NCBI RefSeq assembly: GCF_030409755.1
Contig: NZ_JAUFQE010000001.1
Coordinates: 992,001-1,056,000, forward strand
Source: Vibrio lentus
GTDB lineage: Bacteria > Pseudomonadota > Gammaproteobacteria > Enterobacterales > Vibrionaceae
DNA: 64,000 nt
Direction of reading: 5' to 3'
A program made the position numbers and the translations under genes. Of the stretch, positions 36,563 to 44,986 are shown one piece after another; the first letter of the stretch is position 1, and each line of letters starts with the position of its first letter. Under the pieces are notes generated by a model, which saw nothing but the letters and a program-made list of their open reading frames with translations, was not told the origin of the DNA and made no database searches.

Positions 36563-37777
36563 ATGCAAAATCACAACATGTTCGCCCGCATCGCTCGTGG
36601 AAATCTCGTTCTACAGATCCTTGCTGGTATTGTTTTCGGTGTCGTTCTCGCCATGGTTTCTCCATCAGCTGCTCAAGATGCAGGTCTACTAGGTAGTCTG
36701 TTTGTTGGTGCGCTGAAAGCTGTAGCCCCAATTTTAGTCTTCATTCTTGTAGCAGCTTCTATCGCAAACCAAAAGAAAGGTCAGCATACTCATATGCGTC
36801 CAATCATTGTGCTTTACCTGATTGGTACGTTCTCTGCTGCACTAACAGCAGTAGTATTGAGCTTCATGTTCCCAACCACGTTGACTCTGGTTGCTGGTGC
36901 TGAAGGTGCTAATCCTCCTCAAGGTATTGCTGAAGTTCTTCATACCCTTCTATTCAAGCTTGTCGATAACCCAGTTAGCGCGCTAATGAACGCGAACTAC
37001 ATCGGTATTCTTGCTTGGGCAATCGGTCTTGGCCTTGCACTGCACCACGCATCTGCAACAACCAAAGCGGTTTTCGAAGACCTAAGCCACAGTGTTTCAC
37101 ACATTGTTCGCTTCATTATCCGTCTTGCACCATTTGGTATCTTCGGTCTTGTTTCAACTACCTTCGCAACAACAGGCTTCGATGCACTGGCAAGCTACGG
37201 TCAACTGCTAGCAGTTCTTCTAAGCTCAATGCTGATCATCGCACTTGTGGTTAACCCTCTGCTTGTCTTTGTGAAAACAAAACAGAACCCATACCCACTT
37301 GTACTGCAATGTATTCGTGAGTCTGGTGTAACGGCATTCTTCACTCGTTCAAGTGCTGCAAACATCCCAGTGAACATGAACCTTTGTAAGAAGCTAGAAC
37401 TAGATGAAGATACTTACTCTGTATCTATCCCTCTAGGCGCAACGATCAACATGGCGGGTGCTGCAATCACCATCACTGTGTTAACACTTGCAGCTGTACA
37501 CACAATGGGTATTGAGATTGATATCTTCACTGCAATCCTACTAAGCCTTGTTGCTGCTGTATCTGCATGTGGCGCATCAGGTGTTGCTGGCGGTTCACTA
37601 CTGCTTATCCCACTAGCATGTGGCCTATTCGGTATCTCAAACGATGTAGCGATGCAGGTTGTAGCGGTTGGTTTCATTATCGGTGTGATTCAAGATTCAG
37701 CTGAAACAGCGCTTAACAGCTCAACAGACGTCGTGTTCACTGCGGCTGTATGTAAAGCTGAGCAAAACAAAGCTTAA
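36563..37777 (+). CDS. sstT: Serine/threonine:sodium symporter
   Basis: A 404-residue inner-membrane protein of the dicarboxylate/amino acid:cation symporter family with about eight to nine helices and re-entrant loops. Family features include [44 protein letters not shown] and the C-terminal [24 protein letters not shown]. It imports serine and threonine with sodium. Monocistronic; the start is an ATG with GCAGG upstream. Confidence 0.95.
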   Translation: MQNHNMFARIARGNLVLQILAGIVFGVVLAMVSPSAAQDAGLLGSLFVGALKAVAPILVFILVAASIANQKKGQHTHMRPIIVLYLIGTFSAALTAVVLSFMFPTTLTLVAGAEGANPPQGIAEVLHTLLFKLVDNPVSALMNANYIGILAWAIGLGLALHHASATTKAVFEDLSHSVSHIVRFIIRLAPFGIFGLVSTTFATTGFDALASYGQLLAVLLSSMLIIALVVNPLLVFVKTKQNPYPLVLQCIRESGVTAFFTRSSAANIPVNMNLCKKLELDEDTYSVSIPLGATINMAGAAITITVLTLAAVHTMGIEIDIFTAILLSLVAAVSACGASGVAGGSLLLIPLACGLFGISNDVAMQVVAVGFIIGVIQDSAETALNSSTDVVFTAAVCKAEQNKA

Positions 37778-37806
37778 TAAGCTTTTAGGTATTAGCTTTG
37801 GCCTTT

Positions 37807-37827
37807 AGCTCTAAGCTCTAAGCTCTA
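37807..37827. repeat. Heptamer tandem repeat (AGCTCTA)x3
   Basis: Three perfect copies of AGCTCTA, 30 bp after sstT. It is a short simple repeat in a non-coding gap. Confidence 0.8.
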
Positions 37828-37853
37828 ACAACAAATAGCACATAAAAAAATAT

Positions 37854-37876
37854 CCGCCTTCTTAGAAGGCGGTTTT
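37854..37876 (+). terminator. sstT terminator
   Basis: Stem CCGCCTTC / GAAGGCGG with loop TTA, then TTTT, about 80 bp after the sstT stop. Confidence 0.8.
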
Positions 37877-37877
37877 G

Positions 37878-38462
37878 CTTTATAACCCCCTAGAAGGGGG
37901 CGTCCACGCTATCAGTTCTTCAATAACTGCAGTTGTTGTTCATACTCTATGTCCTGTTTATCTTGGTGTCGGACATATCGTCGAATGACTTCTTCATTCA
38001 CACCGACCGTATCTACAAAATACCCTCTAGCCCAAAAGTGATTTCCCCATAGTTTCTTACGTATATGTGGAAATTTATTGAAAAGTCTAATTGCTGTCCG
38101 GCCCTTTAAAACTCCTAACAAACTCGAGATCGACAACTTGGGAGGAATAATGACAACAAGATGAACATGATCTGGTTGAACATTTAACTCTAAAACCTCG
38201 CAGTCTTTCATATTGCACAAAATATAAATTGAACGATAAAGCTCCTTTCCAACCTTATCTTTCAAAATCTTATATCTATACTTTGGAGTCCAAACTATAT
38301 GGTATTTGCAACGCCAATAGACATGTGATGAACTTCTGTAATCGCCCATGTGGTTGTTTCCTCTTACTTGTGGTGAATAAGAGGTTACTTCTAACATGGG
38401 CACTTCTTCAGGCTATAGCCTAGAGGAACAATCACCACCGCCCTAGGCGGTGGTTTTGAGGA
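37878..38462 (-). mobile_element. IS200/IS605-family insertion sequence (IS1004-like)
   Basis: A single-gene IS200-type element. Subterminal hairpins flank the transposase gene: ACCACCGCC / GGCGGTGGT with loop CTA (38434-38454) on the 5' side, and CCCCCT / AGGGGG (37886-37900) on the 3' side. No terminal inverted repeats or target duplications are expected in this family, so the exact tips are uncertain by about 20-30 bp. The element sits between two terminators and disrupts no gene. It resembles IS1004 of V. cholerae in size and layout; that identity is inferred. Confidence 0.8.
37912..38349 (-). CDS. tnpA: IS200-type Y1 transposase TnpA
   Basis: A 145-residue HUH-family transposase that moves single-stranded DNA using one catalytic tyrosine. 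It starts at MGDYRSSSHVYWRCKYHIVWTPKYRYK, matching IS200 proteins; the frame extends 18 codons upstream without need. The metal-binding His-x-His is H61-V-H63, and the probable nucleophile is Tyr125 in VIRRYVRHQDKQD. Length is full, so the element may be active. No accessory tnpB is present. Confidence 0.93.
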   Translation of the reverse strand: MGDYRSSSHVYWRCKYHIVWTPKYRYKILKDKVGKELYRSIYILCNMKDCEVLELNVQPDHVHLVVIIPPKLSISSLLGVLKGRTAIRLFNKFPHIRKKLWGNHFWARGYFVDTVGVNEEVIRRYVRHQDKQDIEYEQQLQLLKN

Positions 38463-38466
38463 GCCA

Positions 38467-38497
38467 ATAAAAAGGGAAGCATCAGCTTCCCTTTTTT
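38467..38497. terminator. Bidirectional terminator right of the IS element
   Basis: Stem AAGGGAAGC / GCTTCCCTT with loop ATCA, A-run before and T-run after. It serves the Sel1-repeat gene on the minus strand. Confidence 0.85.
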
Positions 38498-38615
38498 GAT
38501 CCTGTCATTCCTAACTCAGAGTGTCCCGTCTCCAATGGAGTGTGACTAAAACAAGCTGAGCTGACCTAAATGAGAGTTCAACTCGCTCTAACGCTCATCT
38601 CATCAAGCTACTGAC

Positions 38616-39863
38616 TTAATTTTTGTTACTCCAATTGGTTTGGCTAAAGTCTAAAGACGCACTGCTAGGCGCTGGTGACGATGCATTATCTGTGGTTTGA
38701 GCCGAACCCGTTTGGGACGCTGCGTGTTGCTCTGGAGAATATTGTTGGTTGTGCTCTGGGTTGGAGTTCGGGGTTTTCATCTCGAAACTCATTTCAACAT
38801 CGCTGCCTTGCACATTCGACTCGTCAATTTCCTCTTCTTCAGTAACCTCTTTCACCTTTTTAGGGATCGGGATGTTACGTTTGTAGAGTTTATTCAACGC
38901 CTTAATAACCGAGTGTTTGGTGACGGCTTCTTGAGTCAATTTGGTCATGATTGGTTTCGTGAGAGCCTGCAGTCCTACGACAGCATCAACTCCAAGTTCA
39001 CCCCCAACTTTATCCCTCAACTGTTTTGCTTCTGAATAACCAAAATGAGCGGACAAAAATAACCAAATATAGGCAATCGCATTACCGTGTTCACCATGGT
39101 CAATCCAAGCTTCACCGGCTCTAAACATGGCTTCTGCACTGTTCTTTTCCGCGGCAGTCTCAAAACAGTAAACAGCCTCACCATGATTGGGCTCGACACC
39201 AACACCATTCAAATAACTCAAACCTAGTTTGATTTTTCCGTCTAAGTTGTTTTTATCTGCGGCCTTTTGGTACCACTCAAATGAGCTTTCGGCTGAGTAA
39301 TCTGGGTTTTCTTTGTCTAGACACCACTCACCCATAAACAGCATCGCCTCAGTGTTTCCGCCCGTTGCTGACTCTTCGATGTAGGTATAACCCTTGGGAA
39401 TGTTCTTATCGGTTCCGCGACCAAAAACGAGTGCTTTACCCATCTCAAACTTCGCGCCCATATCGTTATCTAAAGCTGAGATCGCGAGCTGCCAAAAGTT
39501 GGCTTTTTCTCTCAAAATTAGGTCTTCTTTACGCTTCATACTCATGCGTACAATGCCGTACATGCCGGTGACATTATCTAAATGCGCGGCTTTGTCGTAC
39601 CAATATAGGGCTTCTTTAATATTGTTACGTTCAGCCTCTTTCGCCAAATACAGAATCGATGGAACATGTCCAGTTTCGGCTTTGAAGTTACGCTCTTTTT
39701 GCTCTTGGATGCGTGCTTTTTCAATCGCCTTTCGGTAAGCGACAGCACGAGCTTTACGTTCTTGTTCCACTCGCTGCTTTCTTAACGACAAAGAAACCAA
39801 CCATACGGCCACAAGTATTAACGAAAGAGCCGTCGCACCAATTGCGATTCCCATTGTACTCAT
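38616..39863 (-). CDS. Sel1-repeat (TPR-like) membrane-anchored protein
   Basis: A 415-residue protein with an N-terminal membrane helix (GIAIGATALSLILVAVWLVSLSL) and a basic region after it, so the body is cytoplasmic. Several Sel1-like repeats are visible, for example AKFEMGKALVFGRGTDKNIPKGYTYIEESATGG, AMLFMGEWCLDKENPDYSAESSFEWYQKAADKN and GKIKLGLSYLNGVGVEPNHGEAVYCFETAAEKN. The last roughly 80 residues are low-complexity, rich in Ser, Gln and Asn. Such proteins are usually scaffolds; no specific role is evident. Confidence 0.85.
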   Translation of the reverse strand: MSTMGIAIGATALSLILVAVWLVSLSLRKQRVEQERKARAVAYRKAIEKARIQEQKERNFKAETGHVPSILYLAKEAERNNIKEALYWYDKAAHLDNVTGMYGIVRMSMKRKEDLILREKANFWQLAISALDNDMGAKFEMGKALVFGRGTDKNIPKGYTYIEESATGGNTEAMLFMGEWCLDKENPDYSAESSFEWYQKAADKNNLDGKIKLGLSYLNGVGVEPNHGEAVYCFETAAEKNSAEAMFRAGEAWIDHGEHGNAIAYIWLFLSAHFGYSEAKQLRDKVGGELGVDAVVGLQALTKPIMTKLTQEAVTKHSVIKALNKLYKRNIPIPKKVKEVTEEEEIDESNVQGSDVEMSFEMKTPNSNPEHNQQYSPEQHAASQTGSAQTTDNASSPAPSSASLDFSQTNWSNKN

Positions 39864-40218
39864 AAAATATTTTAACCTAACTCGGCAGATACAAGACTCG
39901 ACGTTGAGAGTGTGTTCTACCCATAGTGAATGTTATGTTTCGAATTACAGGGAAAAGTGCAGTTACTTACACGTTCCGCCTTAAAATGAACTTAGTTCAG
40001 TATCTCAGGATTACATTGCGATAAGAAGCCTAGGGGGTTCAATCCGTATGCAGTCCATAGACGATGTGATCTTGCTTCAATATAGATAAATCATGAAGGC
40101 TGCCTTTCATCAGAAAAGTCCTAAAGCTTGGTGACGCAATTGATTTTTTTTTCATCAACAATTTCGTGCAACTGCCGTACAGCTTTAGTTTCGTTTGGAT
40201 AAAGAGACAGCTCTATGC
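39864..40218. other. Intergenic region between the Sel1-repeat gene and ttrR
   Basis: 355 bp with no convincing gene. It must contain the promoter of the Sel1-repeat gene. No clear terminator for ttrSR was identified. Confidence 0.4.
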
Positions 40219-40821
40219 CTAGGTCAATTGACCGTATATGTAAGCCAACTCGGCAACCGTCTTCGCCGAAAACTTCTTCATCAAACTCGCTCGGTGTACT
40301 TCCACCGTTCTCATGGCAATACATAATTCATCGGCAATTTTCTGGTTACGTTTGCCATCTATGATCTGCTTTAGTATGTCTATTTCACGCTCGGTTAGCG
40401 ACGCATACGCTTGGCGATACACATTCATATGTAAGTGCTTTTCAGAAGCCTCTAGCCCTTGCTTGATTGCCGTAGCCAATTCGCTGCCTTTAACCGGTTT
40501 TTGAAAGAAGTTCACCGCGCCCGCTTGTAAGGCTTCTACCGCCATTGGCACATCGCCGTGACCCGTCAGATAAATCACCGACAATGGGCTCTGCGCTTTC
40601 ACCATCAATTCATGAACTTGTTGCCCTCTCATTTCAGGCATTCGGCTGTCTAACACCACGCACCCAGCAGCACTCAAATCCACTGAATCCAGAAAGCTTG
40701 GGCCATCTTCATAGGCTGACACCGTGAAATCATGCTCTTCCAATAGGAACACCAATGAGTCACGCATCGACTCATCGTCATCAACCACATAGACCGGCAA
40801 CGTTTGATGAAGTTCAGACAT
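40219..40821 (-). CDS. ttrR: Tetrathionate response regulator TtrR (FixJ/LuxR type)
   Basis: A 200-residue response regulator. Receiver domain 1-120 has the phospho-acceptor Asp58 in CVVLDSRMPEMRG, the switch Thr in YLTGHGD and the Lys in FQKPVKG. The C-terminal LuxR-type helix-turn-helix is LTEREIDILKQIIDGKRNQKIADELCIAMRTVEVHRASLMKK. It lies 11 bp after the sensor kinase gene and is divergent from the tetrathionate reductase operon, as in Salmonella ttrRS-ttrBCA. It probably activates ttrBCA, and perhaps the tsd pair, through the inverted repeat seen before each. Confidence 0.93.
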   Translation of the reverse strand: MSELHQTLPVYVVDDDESMRDSLVFLLEEHDFTVSAYEDGPSFLDSVDLSAAGCVVLDSRMPEMRGQQVHELMVKAQSPLSVIYLTGHGDVPMAVEALQAGAVNFFQKPVKGSELATAIKQGLEASEKHLHMNVYRQAYASLTEREIDILKQIIDGKRNQKIADELCIAMRTVEVHRASLMKKFSAKTVAELAYIYGQLT

Positions 40822-40832
40822 AACAAGATTCC

Positions 40833-42740
40833 TTATGAATCATTTGAAAGAGAAAAAGGTAACGTCACAGCGACGTGACAGCCATGAGGAGTTAATGATT
40901 TGATGGTCATTTGGCCGCTGTGGTCTTCAATCACATCTTGGCAAATCGCAAGCCCTAAACCCAAGCCATTTTCTTTGCTACTCACAAAGGCTTGAGTGAC
41001 TTGTTGTTCGGTTAAATCTAAACCCGTTCCGTTATCGATAACCGACAGCATCATTTTATCCGGTTGATACTCGGTAATCACTTTAATTGTTGGTGGTTCG
41101 CTGTTTTTGTTATCAATATCAGACGCAGCGCTTTGTTCGCGGTGCTGTTGTGCGTTACACGCGTCAGTCGCATTGTTGATCAGGTTTACAATCACTTGCT
41201 GCAATCCCACAGGATCGACATGCAGTTGGATAGGCTTACCTACAGCGTGGCGCTCAATGGTTATCTTGTGTTTCTGTAATCGAAATTGGAGCAACTCAAT
41301 GGTGTCTGTGAGTAACTGCTCGATGTCCGTCTGAGATTTTTCCGATGAGCGTTTCTTTATCATGTTTCTTAAGCGTTTGATGATCGCGTCTGCACGATCC
41401 ACTTGAGACTGAATCTTCTCAAACACAGGTTCAATATCGGTCAATGGTTTGTTCTTCGCAATCCGTAATAAACCGCCTTCGCTGTAGTTGCGTATGGCCG
41501 CCAAAGGTTGATTGATCTCGTGTGCCAAGCTGCTTCCCAGTTCACCAACCACCGCGATACGTTGCGAATGTTCCAGCTGTTCACTCTTACTTTTCAGCTT
41601 GTGTAGCGTCGCTTCTAACTGTTTTTTACTGCGGCTGAATTTGTACTCTAACCAGAAGTGGTAAGCATTCAGTAACACTACAAAAATAAAGAACGCCCAA
41701 GCCCACTGTTGATTGTATTTAAGCCAGATTAACGCTTCCTTCCACCAAGGTTGTTGTAGTGGGTGCATGTCGAGTTGCTGATAAAGCTTGTCGATTGAGA
41801 GCAAACTTGTGGGTGACGTCCAACCCGAGGCATTCGCTGCAATGGCTGGCACACTGCTTTTGGGCATTGAAAACAGCACCTGACTCATTTGCTTAGCTAA
41901 TGCCGAAGAGGCTCGCTCTGTTTTGGCAAACGACCAGTTGGAATACAGAGGCGTAGACACTTGGCATCGAAAGCCTTCAGGCGCTTGATTACCGATAACG
42001 CGATACTGACCCGCCACCAGCAAGCCTTCACTGATCATGCTCTCGACCAAACAAGCTGGCACCACAGCCGCTTCAATGTGTCCTTCTCGCAGTTGGTACA
42101 AGCTGGCATCGATAGGGAAACCTAAGAACTGTGTATTGGAAAAAAAGTGGTTGGGATTAAGCCCTTCTTGCATCACTTGGTAACGCATTGTTAAGTAACC
42201 ACCAAATGCATTTTCCGAGACCGCTGCAATCGGCTTACCGCTCAGTTGTTCAAAAGAAATATAAGGCGACATTCTTCTCACCACCAAGGCCGAACCAATA
42301 CTTTGCGTATTATTGGCACCCGGTTGTTCAAAGTTATGACTGGTCATGGTCGCCATCCAAGAGAGCGCGTACTGACGTCCTAATCGAACCGCCTGTCCTG
42401 GATTAGTAATAACAAAATCGACAGTGACTCCTTTCACTGCTTCGGCCATCTCTTCCAAGTTGAAAGGCTTGAGAACAAAGTGCTTACCCGCAATACGCTC
42501 AGACAACCAATCCATGGTTGGCTGCCAACGCTGCTGTGCCGAAAGTTTGCCTCGGGTCGCCAACACGCCAACCTCGATAATCTGGTCGGGTTCAGTGATC
42601 TTTAGGTTTGGGGTTGTGCTTGAAGCTGCTATCGCTTGTTCAGATTGAGCCGCGAAACACGCACCCGCGGTTAGGCTTAACCAGCAAAGGCTAACGATTG
42701 TCATTAGTTTTCGAACGGTCACTAAAATCTCTTTCTCCAA
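40833..42740 (-). CDS. ttrS: Tetrathionate sensor histidine kinase TtrS
   Basis: A 635-residue membrane kinase. The N-terminal signal/anchor is followed by a periplasmic domain resembling phosphonate-type solute-binding proteins (IEVGVLATRGKLSAQQRWQPTMDWLSERIAGKHFVLKP), as in other TtrS proteins, which bind tetrathionate. A membrane helix (WAWAFFIFVVLLNAYHFW, about 345-362) leads to a coiled-coil and the HisKA box VVGELGSSLAHEINQPLAAIRNYSEGG with the phospho-His. The ATPase part has VIVNLINNATDA (N box), DNGTGLDL (G1) and GLGLGLAICQ (G2). Confidence 0.93.
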   Translation of the reverse strand: MEKEILVTVRKLMTIVSLCWLSLTAGACFAAQSEQAIAASSTTPNLKITEPDQIIEVGVLATRGKLSAQQRWQPTMDWLSERIAGKHFVLKPFNLEEMAEAVKGVTVDFVITNPGQAVRLGRQYALSWMATMTSHNFEQPGANNTQSIGSALVVRRMSPYISFEQLSGKPIAAVSENAFGGYLTMRYQVMQEGLNPNHFFSNTQFLGFPIDASLYQLREGHIEAAVVPACLVESMISEGLLVAGQYRVIGNQAPEGFRCQVSTPLYSNWSFAKTERASSALAKQMSQVLFSMPKSSVPAIAANASGWTSPTSLLSIDKLYQQLDMHPLQQPWWKEALIWLKYNQQWAWAFFIFVVLLNAYHFWLEYKFSRSKKQLEATLHKLKSKSEQLEHSQRIAVVGELGSSLAHEINQPLAAIRNYSEGGLLRIAKNKPLTDIEPVFEKIQSQVDRADAIIKRLRNMIKKRSSEKSQTDIEQLLTDTIELLQFRLQKHKITIERHAVGKPIQLHVDPVGLQQVIVNLINNATDACNAQQHREQSAASDIDNKNSEPPTIKVITEYQPDKMMLSVIDNGTGLDLTEQQVTQAFVSSKENGLGLGLAICQDVIEDHSGQMTIKSLTPHGCHVAVTLPFSLSNDS

Positions 42741-42880
42741 ACCGACTGTTTATTCATTTTATTCTGTCGTCATTTCACTTCGTCTCACGCTGACGACATG
42801 TTTAAGCTTAACTTATGCCTTAGATCGCCTTAAATAAGCCTCTAAAACAAAGCATAACAGCTAGATAGCGAAAACCACAT

Positions 42881-42894
42881 TTGTTCTAGATCAA
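42881..42894 (+). promoter_or_regulatory. Candidate FNR site before ttrB
   Basis: TTGTT-CTAG-ATCAA, one mismatch from the FNR consensus TTGAT-N4-ATCAA. It lies about 103 bp before ttrB and 15 bp from the putative TtrR site. In Salmonella ttrBCA is FNR-dependent. An overlapping everted palindrome AGATCAA-CT-TTGATCT spans 42888-42903. Confidence 0.5.
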
Positions 42895-42907
42895 CTTTGA
42901 TCTGGGT

Positions 42908-42925
42908 ATGTGGAAATCCACAATA
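42908..42925 (+). promoter_or_regulatory. Putative TtrR operator before ttrB
   Basis: The 18-mer ATGTGGAAATCCACAATA contains the inverted repeat TGTGGA-AA-TCCACA (42909-42922). The identical 18-mer occurs at 48484-48501 before the cytochrome pair. The repeat centre is about 75 bp upstream of the ttrB ATG. Confidence 0.65.
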
Positions 42926-42990
42926 CCCCGTGTGCGGTCAAAAACTGACAATGAGCCTAACAGATCGAATACCCATTTATAGGTACCTCT

Positions 42991-43827
42991 ATGGACTCAT
43001 TGAAAAGACGGTTTCTCAGCCAATTCGGTAAAGTTTCCGCCGGCGCTGCGCTCATTCCCATTACCGGAATCAACACCGCAGTCGCGAGCACAGCCATTCG
43101 CAATAACAACCAGCCTGACCGCAAAGGCGAAGTAGGCAAACGCTACGCGATGGCGATTGATTTACGTAAGTGCGTTGGCTGTCAGGCATGCACTGTTGGC
43201 TGCAGCGTGGAAAACCAAGCGCCGATTGGCCAGTTCAGAACCACCGTAAAACAGTATGAAGTCTCCCTTGATGATGGTTCGACAGCTCAACAAGACGTGA
43301 AATCATTCATGTTACCTCGCCTATGTAATCACTGTGACAACGCACCCTGCATCAAGGTTTGTCCTGTTCAAGCGACCTTCCAGCGTGAAGACGGCATTGT
43401 GATGGTGGATAACGAGCGCTGCGTAGCCTGTGCTTATTGCGTTCAAGCCTGCCCTTACGATGCTCGTTTCATTAACAACGATACGCTTACCGCCGACAAA
43501 TGTACCTTCTGCGCACATCGCCTTGAAGACGGCTTACTGCCCGCTTGTGTAGAAACCTGTGTCGGTGGCGCGCGTGTCATTGGCGACCTTAAAGATCCAA
43601 ACAGTGAAATCAATCGTCTGCTCAATGAAAACCAAGACGACATCAAGGTGCTCAAGCCAGAGCAGAATACCAACCCACATGTTTTCTATATCGGCATGAA
43701 CGAGCGATTCGTTAGCCATATCGAAGGCCAACCTACGATTTATGATCCAGCCTCCATCGATAACTCATCCTCTAGCAAACAAGAATTGGCAATCGCGACA
43801 CAAGGCAAACAAGGAGAGACAGCATGA
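42991..43827 (+). CDS. ttrB: Tetrathionate reductase iron-sulfur subunit TtrB
   Basis: A 278-residue ferredoxin-like subunit that carries electrons from TtrC to TtrA. The N-terminus (LKRRFLSQFGKVSAGAALIPITG) is a twin-arginine export signal. Four [4Fe-4S] Cys groups are visible: CVGCQACTVGC, CNHCDNAPCIKVCP, CVACAYCVQACP and CTFCAHRLEDGLLPACVETC. It overlaps ttrC by 4 bases (ATGA). Located on the periplasmic side of the membrane. Confidence 0.95.
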   Translation: MDSLKRRFLSQFGKVSAGAALIPITGINTAVASTAIRNNNQPDRKGEVGKRYAMAIDLRKCVGCQACTVGCSVENQAPIGQFRTTVKQYEVSLDDGSTAQQDVKSFMLPRLCNHCDNAPCIKVCPVQATFQREDGIVMVDNERCVACAYCVQACPYDARFINNDTLTADKCTFCAHRLEDGLLPACVETCVGGARVIGDLKDPNSEINRLLNENQDDIKVLKPEQNTNPHVFYIGMNERFVSHIEGQPTIYDPASIDNSSSSKQELAIATQGKQGETA

Positions 43828-44972
43828 ATATCACTGAGGTGTTAGTTCCCGCTCAAGAGATCGCTTGGCTACCGTGGGCGGTTCAATATTTCTTCTACAT
43901 CGGTTCGGCTTATGCGGCGGCTATTCTGTTTTTGATTGCACTGATATTCAAAAACTCAACCAGCCATCAATTCCGTTCTGCCCTTGTGCTTGTGATGGCC
44001 ATCGGCGCGATTGTTGGGCCATTAGCATTAACCGGTGATTTGCACCAACCGGGACGTGCTTGGCACTTTTACGCCCACATCACGCCTTGGTCATGGATGT
44101 CATTAGGCTCTTTGTTTCTACCTCTATTCTCTGGTCTGGCTGTCGCGACTGCTTGGGTTTACCTGCGTGACGACATCGCACAGCTTAAACAAAGTGAAAA
44201 CCCATTTCTAAAACGTTTGTCTTGGCTGACGCTAGGTCAATGGCAAATATCGTCAAAGCTGATGATTGCACTCGCTGCTGTGACGGCTATTTCGGGCCTA
44301 AGCATCGCGCTTTACACAGGCGCAGAGATTGCGATTTTGGCGAGCCGACCGCTTTGGCATCAACCGGCTTCTCCACTACTTTGGTTCACGACCGCATTCT
44401 TTGCTGCAACGGGTTTAACTCTATTGATTTGGGCTCTGCTGCCTTCAAGCAAACCAAGCTTAAAACCAACAGACCTAGCTCTAATACAAAGAACCATTAC
44501 CTTAACAGGTGGCCTTGCCATCATTCTCACGTCGATTTGGGCATCTAACCATGGTCACTTCAATCTCTATGAGAACAACGCTTGGGGAATCAATCTAGGC
44601 ATCATGACCACCAGTATTTTGCTGTGCATGATCTTAGTGCTCCCCCTACAACGCTTATCGCAAAGCAAGCTAGGAATTATCTGTGTAGCACTTGCGACCA
44701 TGATTTCAGCATGGGCGGTACGTTGGGTCACCATAATGGAAGTTCAAACCATTCCACGTTTTGATGTAGGCCCATTCCCTTATGAACTGCCTATGGGTAG
44801 CGCTGGGTTACTTGGCATTATTGGTATGTGCGGCCTTTGGTTAGCGCTTGCGTTGTTCGCTTCTGAAATCGTGGCTACTGGATCGTCAAGAACAACTGGC
44901 TCTGCAACAAAGACAGCATCTAAGCCAAACCAAAACACACCGTCACCACTTAACCGCTCACATAGCTTGTAG
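43824..44972 (+). CDS. ttrC: Tetrathionate reductase membrane subunit TtrC (NrfD family)
   Basis: A 382-residue integral membrane protein with about nine helices, of the NrfD/PsrC type. It oxidises quinol and passes electrons to TtrB. Recognisable features are the early WLPWAVQYFFYIGSAYAAAILFLIAL and the conserved LTGDLHQPGRAWHFYAHITPWSWMSLGS. The C-terminal tail is low-complexity. The start overlaps the ttrB stop. Confidence 0.93.
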   Translation: MNITEVLVPAQEIAWLPWAVQYFFYIGSAYAAAILFLIALIFKNSTSHQFRSALVLVMAIGAIVGPLALTGDLHQPGRAWHFYAHITPWSWMSLGSLFLPLFSGLAVATAWVYLRDDIAQLKQSENPFLKRLSWLTLGQWQISSKLMIALAAVTAISGLSIALYTGAEIAILASRPLWHQPASPLLWFTTAFFAATGLTLLIWALLPSSKPSLKPTDLALIQRTITLTGGLAIILTSIWASNHGHFNLYENNAWGINLGIMTTSILLCMILVLPLQRLSQSKLGIICVALATMISAWAVRWVTIMEVQTIPRFDVGPFPYELPMGSAGLLGIIGMCGLWLALALFASEIVATGSSRTTGSATKTASKPNQNTPSPLNRSHSL

Positions 44973-44986
44973 TCTGAGGAATCATC

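Noticed and set aside
40121..40324. 67-codon minus-strand ORF overlapping the end of ttrR
   Set aside because: It is an out-of-frame reading mostly inside ttrR, with no homology pattern or ribosome site.
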